From: JBHIBD01 sp046758865
Lineage (GTDB): Bacteria > Planctomycetota > Brocadiia > Brocadiales > Bathyanammoxibiaceae
Length of the DNA: 11,309 bases
Assembly: GCA_046758865.1 (NCBI GenBank)
Contig: JBHIBD010000066.1
Location: 1 to 11,309, forward strand
Reading direction: 5' to 3'
Shown: positions 7,132 through 11,309 of the stretch, piece after piece
Layout: each line of letters opens with the position of its first letter
Position numbering within the stretch: position 1 is the stretch's first letter
Notes under the pieces: model-generated
Databases searched by the model: none
What the model saw: the letters and a program-made list of their open reading frames with translations, nothing else
Told to the model about the DNA's origin: nothing
Translations under genes and position numbers: made by a program

Positions 7132-7240
7132 ACAAGTCCACCTCGGGTGGATGACTTGTATGTGGGCAAGGACAACCCTTGTGGTTGTCCACAAAAGCCA
7201 TGTAGAGACAAACATCTGGTACGGAGACCAGACGCTACAT
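7132..7240. repeat. cluster of three different hairpins
   Basis: Three inverted repeats lie in a row. The first pairs ACAAG-TCCACC (7132-7142) with GGTGGA and CTTGT (7146-7159), with a TGA bulge. The second is a perfect GGACAACC/GGTTGTCC (7170-7190) with a CTTGT loop. The third has outer arms ATGTAG/CTACAT (7200-7205, 7235-7240) around an inner TCTGGT/ACCAGA (7215-7232). Their sequences differ from each other, which fits separate REP/MITE-type remnants or domains of one leader RNA. Confidence 0.55.
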
Positions 7241-7257
7241 TATGTTTTAGCGGTGTG

Positions 7258-7313
7258 TAGTTGCCCCATTTATGGGGCTTTTATATACAGGCTCGATGAA
7301 TCGAGCAACTACA
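7258..7313. repeat. 56-base MITE-like repeat, copy 1
   Basis: Terminal TGTAGTTGC (from 7256) and CAACTACA arms enclose two hairpins: GCCCCAT/ATGGGGC (7263-7278) and GCTCGAT/ATCGAGC (7291-7306). They are joined by a T/A-rich linker. The unit aligns along its full length with a second copy at 7351-7405. Confidence 0.6.
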
Positions 7314-7350
7314 AGGTATTTTTCGGACAGAGACTTTTACAATCAGAGCT

Positions 7351-7405
7351 TACGCTGCCCAATTATGCGGACTATATAAACAGCCAGATTAATCGGGCAA
7401 CTACA
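7351..7405. repeat. 55-base MITE-like repeat, copy 2 (more decayed)
   Basis: In direct orientation 37 bases after copy 1, it keeps the same order: a GCCC-AATTAT-GCGG hairpin remnant, a TATATAAACAG linker, a GCC-AGATTAAT-CGGGC hairpin and the end CAACTACA. Its left end (TACGCTG) has diverged. It ends 28 bases before the start codon at 7434, so it lies in the leader of that gene. Confidence 0.5.
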
Positions 7406-7433
7406 GTCAATCTTTCAACAAGAGGAAACAGTA

Positions 7434-7946
7434 ATGAAGAGGACATTAATTACGGCTGTTGCAGTAATGACCTTATCCCTATCGCTAGCGCCCAAGGCCA
7501 CGGCCTTCGACAAGTGGGGGAATCTTAACGTTGAGGAGGCAAGAACCATCGTTAAGCTACTAGACGATGTATACAAATTCTGGATTGTATTTGATACCCG
7601 TGACCACGTAGAGAACATGGGCCGCATACCCTCAGCCACGGTATCTAAAGAGGTGTTCGCAGAGATGGAAAAGAAGGGCTGGCACTCTGGACGGATTATA
7701 ACCGCAACAAAAAACTTCTTTAATCCCGACAACAGACCTAAGGACGACTTTGAAAAAGAAGCGATACAGGCCCTTAAGGGAGGAACAGACTCCTTTGACA
7801 GGGTTGAGGTTGTAGAAGGGAAAAAGGTTCTCAGGGCTGCCACACCTGTACCAATGGTAATGAAGGAGTGTAAAATGTGCCACGTTAATGCAAAAGCGAA
7901 TGAGCTGATGGGTGCATTAGTATATTCAATCCCCCTGGCCGAATAA
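7434..7946 (+). CDS. periplasmic single-haem DUF3365 (Tll0287-like) protein
   Basis: The 170-residue product has a Sec signal peptide (MKRTLITAVAVMTLSLSLAP, probable cleavage after ATA at 24) and one c-type haem motif, CKMCH, at 146-150. The layout, with a helical N-terminal half, KGWHSGRI around 81-87, an FDRVEVVEGKKVLRAATPV strand region and a haem motif near the end, is that of DUF3365/Tll0287-like domains, which form a PAS-like haem pocket. Family members occur as stand-alone haem proteins or as input domains of sensors; this one has no output domain. AGAGGAAA lies 8 bases before the ATG. It is divergent from the narK pair. A redox or gas-sensing role, or small electron carrier role, is inference. 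Confidence 0.82.
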   Translation: MKRTLITAVAVMTLSLSLAPKATAFDKWGNLNVEEARTIVKLLDDVYKFWIVFDTRDHVENMGRIPSATVSKEVFAEMEKKGWHSGRIITATKNFFNPDNRPKDDFEKEAIQALKGGTDSFDRVEVVEGKKVLRAATPVPMVMKECKMCHVNAKANELMGALVYSIPLAE

Positions 7947-7951
7947 TGCCC

Positions 7952-7979
7952 TTGATTTACACCACCCTTGGGGTATAAT
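7952..7979 (+). promoter_or_regulatory. promoter for the first glycine-zipper lipoprotein
   Basis: TTGATT (7952-7957) is followed after 16 bases by a perfect TATAAT (7974-7979). Transcription near 7986 gives a leader of about 60 bases. The -35 is the same hexamer used before the paralogous gene at 8455. Confidence 0.6.
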
Positions 7980-8047
7980 TGTTTGCCGTAGGGGTAACAG
8001 ACACTGGTAATTATGCGAAATGTGAAAAAGGAAGAAGGAAGAGAGAA

Positions 8048-8347
8048 ATGAACAACAATTCCCTATTAGTAGCGTGTTTTTTAGTAACAGCACTGGCGTT
8101 CTCGGGCTGCGAGATGACTAAGACCCAGAAAGGTGCGGGTATTGGGGCGGCTGGTGGAGCAGCACTTGGTGCTGCAGCAGGCGCTGCGGCAGGAGCTCCC
8201 GGAACAGGCGCACTAATTGGTGGCGGCATAGGTGCAATTGGTGGCGCATTAACTGGCGACTATTTAGAAAAGAAAGAAGAAGAAGAGGAATTGAAGCAGC
8301 AGCTGCAAGAGGAGCAGCAGCAGCAGCAGCCCCCGCCTTCTCAATAA
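8048..8347 (+). CDS. glycine-zipper lipoprotein, Gln-rich tail (99 aa)
   Basis: The frame can be extended upstream, but the ATG at 8048 is preferred: GGAAGAAGGAAGAG precedes it and it begins a lipoprotein signal (LAFSGC, lipid-modified Cys21). The mature part starts EMTKTQKGAGIGAAGGAALG and continues to about residue 70 as a glycine-zipper 2TM-type region with GxxxG-spaced glycines and alanines. It ends with a charged EKKEEEEELKQQLQEE segment and a run of Gln then Pro. Such small envelope proteins insert in or line the outer or inner membrane; no specific function is known. It shares its first two thirds with the next gene. The CAG repeats (8316-8330) encoding Gln could vary in length. Confidence 0.8.
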   Translation: MNNNSLLVACFLVTALAFSGCEMTKTQKGAGIGAAGGAALGAAAGAAAGAPGTGALIGGGIGAIGGALTGDYLEKKEEEEELKQQLQEEQQQQQPPPSQ

Positions 8348-8354
8348 TAAGCCC

Positions 8355-8382
8355 GTAGGGGTGTATCACAATACGCCCCTAC
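8355..8382. repeat. 28-base palindrome, REP/MITE-like
   Basis: GTAGGGGTGTAT and ATACGCCCCTAC form a 12-bp stem with one wobble and a CACA tetraloop, starting 8 bases after the stop of the first lipoprotein gene. It may protect that mRNA 3' end or end transcription, although it has no T-run. GTAGGGGYG-type palindromes are, as I recall, dispersed in many environmental genomes. Confidence 0.6.
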
Positions 8383-8388
8383 ATGTGC

Positions 8389-8417
8389 TTGATTCCCAAG
8401 TAGAGATTGTCTAAAAT
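8389..8417 (+). promoter_or_regulatory. promoter for the second glycine-zipper lipoprotein
   Basis: TTGATT (8389-8394), a 17-base spacer and TAAAAT (8412-8417) make a good sigma-70-type promoter 38 bases before the ATG at 8455. It shows that the two paralogues are probably separate transcription units. Confidence 0.6.
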
Positions 8418-8454
8418 TAATATTATAAGAGATGAAAGGGGGTGAAAGACGGAT

Positions 8455-8955
8455 ATGAGTTTTAAGCCTTTTTTATGCCTAGTATTTATCCTTGGGATAG
8501 CGCTGGTTGGCTCAGGTTGCCAAATGACCCAGACTCAGAAAGGTGCAGGTGTTGGTGCGGCCGGCGGAGCAGCGCTAGGTGCCGGTATCGGCGCAGCAAC
8601 AGGAAGCCCCGGGCTCGGCGCAGCAATAGGAGCTGGCGCTGGTGCCCTGACTGGCGCGCTGGTGGGCGACGTGATGGAACAGAAAAAACAGGAACAGGAG
8701 AAGGAAGAGTTGCAGCAGGAGTTAGAGGCCGCCCAGCGTTCAGGTTCTCAAGAAGGAAAGCAGTTCGTAGAGGGTCACTACGAGTATGTTAAAAAGAAGA
8801 AATGGGTAGATACCACCAAGACGGAACGCGTGTGGGTACCTGAGCACATGGAAGGTGACCGCAGAGTAGAGGGCCACTACGAGGAAAAACCTATCCCCGG
8901 TGGATACTGGCAGGAATATGAAGAGAAGGTCTGGGTTCCCGACCACTACGAATAG
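8455..8955 (+). CDS. glycine-zipper lipoprotein with WVP/HYE repeats (166 aa)
   Basis: Lipoprotein signal with lipobox VGSGC (lipid-modified Cys22), then QMTQTQKGAGVGAAGGAALG and a glycine-zipper stretch to about residue 77. A short charged coiled-coil-like segment follows (QKKQEQEKEELQQELEAAQR). The C-terminal 60 residues hold two imperfect repeats: VEGHYEYVKKKKW...ERVWVPEH and VEGHYEEKPIPGGYW...EKVWVPDHYE. Aromatic W/Y-rich repeats of this kind are found in exported proteins (YXWGXW-like) of unknown function. AAGGGGGTG lies upstream of the ATG. It is a paralogue of the preceding gene, differing mainly in the tail, which suggests that the tail sets the specific role. Confidence 0.82.
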   Translation: MSFKPFLCLVFILGIALVGSGCQMTQTQKGAGVGAAGGAALGAGIGAATGSPGLGAAIGAGAGALTGALVGDVMEQKKQEQEKEELQQELEAAQRSGSQEGKQFVEGHYEYVKKKKWVDTTKTERVWVPEHMEGDRRVEGHYEEKPIPGGYWQEYEEKVWVPDHYE

Positions 8956-8962
8956 TCTTTCA

Positions 8963-9046
8963 CTTTGAAGATTTTAATAGATTAATTACCTTCAAAGGAA
9001 TGATGGAGAATGTTTGCTTGTATTTTTCCCCCCATCATTCCTTTTT
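8963..9046 (+). terminator. terminator with a competing upstream hairpin
   Basis: AAAGGAATGATGG (8994-9006) and CCATCATTCCTTT (9032-9044) make a perfect 13-bp stem with a 25-base loop, ending in a T5 run (9042-9046): a plausible rho-independent terminator for the lipoprotein gene. Just upstream, CTTTGAAG (8963-8970) pairs with CTTCAAAG (8990-8997), which shares bases with the terminator's left arm, so the two folds exclude each other at their join. Confidence 0.6.
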
Positions 9047-9076
9047 GCCTTCTGTAGCCCTGCCCTCACCAACGCA

Positions 9077-9490
9077 ATGAAGAAACAGGAAGCACAATAC
9101 AAGCCATGGTATAGTGACGGTCTGCGCTTTGAGTGCCAGAGATGCGGCAACTGCTGCCGGGGGGAGCCCGGGTACGTCTGGGTTACCGCCGAAGAGACAC
9201 AGACCGTAGCTAGCTACATGAATACACCTGTAAGCAAATTTGGCAAAAACTACCTACGGAAGGTAGGCAAGAGGACGAGCCTCCTTGAACGTACTAATGG
9301 CGACTGTATTATGTACTCAAACGGGTGCAGTATCTATGAGGTCAGGCCAAGGCAGTGCCGCACCTTCCCCTTCTGGGCCTCAAATCTTAGGAGCAAAGAC
9401 ACCTGGAAGGCACTGAAGAAGTTTTGTCCGGGCGTAGACAGAGGACGCCTCTGCACACAGGATGAAATAGAACGACTTCTCAGAGGATAA
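9077..9490 (+). CDS. YkgJ-family cysteine-cluster protein (putative Zn/Fe-chelating)
   Basis: The 137-residue product carries the YkgJ signature FECQRCGNCCRG (Cys20, 23, 26, 27) with further cysteines at 77 (GDCIMY), 84 (NGCSIYEVRPRQCRTFPFW; also Cys94), 117 and 126. The family is thought to bind zinc or an Fe-S cluster; its cellular role is not settled. Start choice is uncertain. The ATG at 9077 gives the normal family length but has no Shine-Dalgarno. A TTG at 9014 with GGAG upstream would add a 21-residue hydrophobic leader, encoded mostly by the terminator's T/C-rich arm; I prefer 9077 because the family is normally cytoplasmic. The gene converges on the aminotransferase. Confidence 0.85.
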   Translation: MKKQEAQYKPWYSDGLRFECQRCGNCCRGEPGYVWVTAEETQTVASYMNTPVSKFGKNYLRKVGKRTSLLERTNGDCIMYSNGCSIYEVRPRQCRTFPFWASNLRSKDTWKALKKFCPGVDRGRLCTQDEIERLLRG

Positions 9491-9560
9491 TCACTCTTTG
9501 TCCTAATCCATGCCCCAAAATTGAAGCCCCAGAATAATTCTTGCAGAAAAAGCCCACATG

Positions 9561-10766
9561 CTAGGCCTTGGGGTTTGATGCAATCTCTACCCGCGATTTT
9601 TTCCCTGCTGCAGAAGGCCCTTTCTTACCACCCATAAGCAGGCGCTGAGCGGTTGCAACCCCCTTGCCTGCCTCTATTGGATAGCCGCTATCATGGAGTC
9701 CCTTCTCGATGGCGGCGATAGCGGTAATGACGTCAAAATCGTCCATGTAGCCAACATGGGTCACACGGAATATCTTGCCCTTCAACTCGGCCTGCCCACC
9801 AGCTATGCTGACACCGTATTTGTCCCTCAAATGCTTCGTAAAGGCAACACCGTCTATACCATTCGGCACCTTCACCGCCGTTAGTATATCAGAGGGGCGC
9901 TTGGCGAAGAGCTCAAGACCCAGAGCCTTTATGGCCTCTCTGGTAGCATGGGCAAGCCGTGCATGCCTTTTCCAGATATTTTCCAGACCCTCCTTCCTTA
10001 TCATTTCCAGTGCCACCTTCAGGGCCACTACCAGAGACACGGCAGGGGTGAAGGGTGTAGTGTCCTTCCTCAACGCATCGCGCATAGCCTGCAAGTCCCA
10101 GTAATACCTGGGTAAATCCGCCCTTTTTATTGCATCCCATGCCCCTGGCCTGACTGCGGCGAAGGCCAGCCCCGGTGGCAGCATAAGGCCCTTCTGTGAA
10201 CCAGTTACCGCTACGTCCACCTGCCATTTGTCCATAAAAAATGGGCCCACACCCACGGCGGTTATGGCATCCACTACCAAAAGGGCGGGATAGCCCTTCA
10301 CTATCCTGGCGATTGTCTCAATATCATTCAGTACCCCTGTAGAGGTCTCGCACTGAGTAACGAAGACGGCCTTAATGGACTTGTCCTTTTTAAGTGCCGT
10401 CTCTACTGCCCCTGGTTCTACAGCACTGCCGTATTCTACATCTATACAGATTGTCTTTACCCCATACGCCTCACAGAGCTCGGCCCATCGCTCGCCGAAT
10501 TTACCGCCACGCACCACCAGGGCCGTATCCCCCTTCGAGAGCAGGTTGACCACGCAGGCCTCCATCGCACCTGTACCCGATGACGTTAGTGTATAGACCT
10601 CACCCTCGGTGGTTTGAAAGAGGTCTTTGAGGTCTTCCGAGACCTGGGCGAGTATGCGGGAGAATTCGGGTGTGCGGTGGTGTATAAGTGGTGCCGCCTC
10701 TGCCAGAGAGACCTCTGGGGGCACAGGCGTGGGGCCCGGGGTAAATAGATAGTGCTTTCTTACCAT
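9561..10766 (-). CDS. class V aminotransferase, serine-pyruvate / alanine-glyoxylate type
   Basis: PLP-dependent enzyme of 401 residues transferring the amino group of serine or alanine to glyoxylate or pyruvate. Family marks in order are TPGPTPVPPEV (9-19), HHRTPEF (29-35), the SSGTGAMEA phosphate-binding stretch (62-70), Asp166 in VVDAITAVG, the PLP-binding lysine Lys192 in TGSQKGLMLPPG, and FRVTHVGY near residue 335. About 35 residues after the usual end form a basic tail (GGKKGPSAAGKKSRVEIASN). The start at 10766 is the conserved MVRKHYLFTPGP, with only a weak AGGG upstream. Neighbours give no operon partner. Phosphoserine aminotransferase is a less likely alternative. Confidence 0.88.
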   Translation of the reverse strand: MVRKHYLFTPGPTPVPPEVSLAEAAPLIHHRTPEFSRILAQVSEDLKDLFQTTEGEVYTLTSSGTGAMEACVVNLLSKGDTALVVRGGKFGERWAELCEAYGVKTICIDVEYGSAVEPGAVETALKKDKSIKAVFVTQCETSTGVLNDIETIARIVKGYPALLVVDAITAVGVGPFFMDKWQVDVAVTGSQKGLMLPPGLAFAAVRPGAWDAIKRADLPRYYWDLQAMRDALRKDTTPFTPAVSLVVALKVALEMIRKEGLENIWKRHARLAHATREAIKALGLELFAKRPSDILTAVKVPNGIDGVAFTKHLRDKYGVSIAGGQAELKGKIFRVTHVGYMDDFDVITAIAAIEKGLHDSGYPIEAGKGVATAQRLLMGGKKGPSAAGKKSRVEIASNPKA

Positions 10767-10800
10767 AACCCTTAATCCAATATCTATTATAAATAGAATG

Positions 10801-10826
10801 TAGCGTGCGAGCCTGCTCGCACGTTA
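10801..10826. repeat. 26-base palindrome upstream of the aminotransferase
   Basis: CGTGCGAGC (10804-10812) and GCTCGCACG (10815-10823) are perfect 9-base arms around CT, extended to 12 pairs by TAG/TTA flanks with one wobble. It lies about 35 bases upstream of the aminotransferase start, so it may overlap promoter DNA (a TATAAT reads on the minus strand at 10791-10786), or may simply be a dispersed repeat. Confidence 0.5.
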
Positions 10827-10873
10827 ACTCAGTCTAAGATTTTAGTACAAAAATGTTATAAGAAAATGAACTT

Positions 10874-11025
10874 CCCCGCAGTAAGCTACGGGGTATCCAA
10901 AAGTCTCCCCTCCCTTGACGGGAGGGGACAAAGGGGAGGGTGAAAAAAACCTAAATCACCCCCACCCTAACCCTCCCCCGTTAAGGGGGAGGGAATCAGT
11001 GGAAACCCTGTAGCAAGCTACAGGG
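10874..11025. repeat. composite palindromic element (MITE-like)
   Basis: Two related hairpins flank the unit: CCCCGCAG-TAAG-CTACGGGG (10874-10893, one mismatch) and CCCTGTAG-CAAG-CTACAGGG (11006-11025, perfect). Between them, a perfect CCCCTCCC/GGGAGGGG hairpin (10907-10927) and a perfect CCCTCCCCC/GGGGGAGGG hairpin (10971-10993) face each other as an imperfect large inverted repeat around an A-rich centre. No coding frame fits. This nested design is that of a non-autonomous mobile element or repeat. Confidence 0.65.
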
Positions 11026-11045
11026 AATATCAAGTTAAAAGTAGT

Positions 11046-11121
11046 GGGGCTATTATAGTTGGCCAGGAGCCATTGTCAACAAAGCAAAAGGTCACTGGTT
11101 CGAGTCCAGCATTGTCCACCA
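11046..11121 (+). pseudogene. decayed tRNA-like sequence (3' half with CCA)
   Basis: The last part resembles a real tRNA: AGGTC variable region, T-arm CTGG-TTCGAGT-CCAG (4 of 5 pairs), then ATTGTCC-A-CCA. A 76-base reading frame back to 11046 gives GTTGG in the D-loop place, but the acceptor stem pairs only at its first three positions, base 33 is not T, and the anticodon stem is weak. It is either a broken tRNA or a tRNA 3' end left by an integration event. From here to the window end no gene is visible. Confidence 0.45.
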
Positions 11122-11155
11122 CATCTTACAATGACTTACGATTGGACGCTTCGGG

Positions 11156-11177
11156 AAGGCTGTGGAGAAGTAGCCTT
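11156..11177. repeat. short hairpin AAGGCT/AGCCTT
   Basis: Perfect 6-bp arms around a 10-base loop, inside the gene-free right end. It could be part of a larger RNA fold, but I recognise no family. Confidence 0.25.
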
Positions 11178-11227
11178 ATCGGGTGCGCATCCCTATCCCC
11201 ACTCGTCAATAAACCTGTGGCATTATA

Positions 11228-11271
11228 CTTGACAATCCTTCCATCTACTACCAAGTGGGAGGGTTGTCAAG
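11228..11271. repeat. 44-base inverted repeat with TTGACA in each arm
   Basis: CTTGACAATCCTTCC (11228-11242) and GGGAGGGTTGTCAAG (11257-11271) pair over 15 positions with two wobbles around a 14-base loop. Each arm carries a TTGACA reading outward-in from opposite strands, so it could be a repeat end, a regulator site, or chance -35 boxes. No T-run follows it. Confidence 0.5.
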
Positions 11272-11309
11272 GACAACAAGCAGAAAAGTCTAGGCTAGCC
11301 CAGAAATGG

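Noticed and set aside
7132..7405. CRISPR array
   Set aside because: The hairpins differ in sequence and spacing, only two units are homologous, and there are no regular repeats and spacers or cas genes.
7046..7528. 160-codon plus-strand open frame across the narK/DUF3365 gap
   Set aside because: It runs through several palindromes, has no good start signal and overlaps the DUF3365 gene in another frame; its product resembles no family I know.
7979..8047. Upstream extension of the first glycine-zipper protein (TTG start)
   Set aside because: It would start at the -10 box and would bury the lipoprotein signal; the ATG at 8048 has a good ribosome-binding sequence.
11046..11121. Functional tRNA gene
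   Set aside because: Acceptor stem pairs at only three positions and base 33 is not T; only the T-arm and CCA end are convincing.
11131..11232. 33-codon plus-strand frame after the tRNA remnant
   Set aside because: Short, no Shine-Dalgarno, ends inside the inverted repeat at 11228.

Overview
The window looks like a bacterial chromosome segment from a diderm of moderate GC. Two signal-peptide lipoproteins, a TatA translocase subunit and a periplasmic single-haem c-type protein all point to an outer-membrane-bearing cell. Tandem NarK-type nitrate/nitrite carriers, the haem protein and intergenic gaps full of palindromic repeats suggest a nitrogen-cycling chemolithotroph, for example a Brocadiales (anammox) planctomycete, or Nitrospirota. 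This placement is inference; no rRNA or marker gene settles it.

Layout. Bases 1-971 (minus) carry an almost complete D-glycerate/hydroxypyruvate-type 2-hydroxyacid dehydrogenase that runs off the left edge. After a gap comes a tatA unit (minus) with a good upstream promoter and a possible 37-residue very basic small protein just downstream. Next is a compact minus-strand operon at 4080-1748: a PHP-domain phosphoesterase, a membrane-anchored TPR protein (ATGA overlap) and an RluD-type pseudouridine synthase. Two NarK-family carriers (minus, 6841-4347) follow, about half identical to each other by eye. The 592-base gap before the next gene holds divergent promoters and many hairpins. From 7434 on the plus strand are a secreted DUF3365-type haem protein, two paralogous glycine-zipper lipoproteins with similar promoters, and a YkgJ-type cysteine-cluster protein whose 5' region overlaps a terminator. 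A class V aminotransferase (minus, 9561-10766) converges on it. The last 540 bases contain no convincing gene: they hold two families of palindromic repeat, a decayed tRNA-like sequence and a long hairpin.

How the genes may work together. The left-edge dehydrogenase and the right-hand serine/alanine-glyoxylate-type aminotransferase act on linked metabolites (serine, hydroxypyruvate, glycerate, glyoxylate), but they are about 9 kb apart and not co-transcribed. The two NarK carriers probably form one transcript that moves nitrate and/or nitrite across the inner membrane. The haem protein lies divergently from them across a structured control region, so shared redox or nitrogen-oxide control is possible but unproven.

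No clearly new multi-gene system (defence locus, CRISPR, secondary-metabolite cluster or complete mobile element) is visible. The least ordinary material is the non-coding structure at 6900-7405, the hairpins around 8963-9046, and the repeat/tRNA-remnant tract at 10801-11271.
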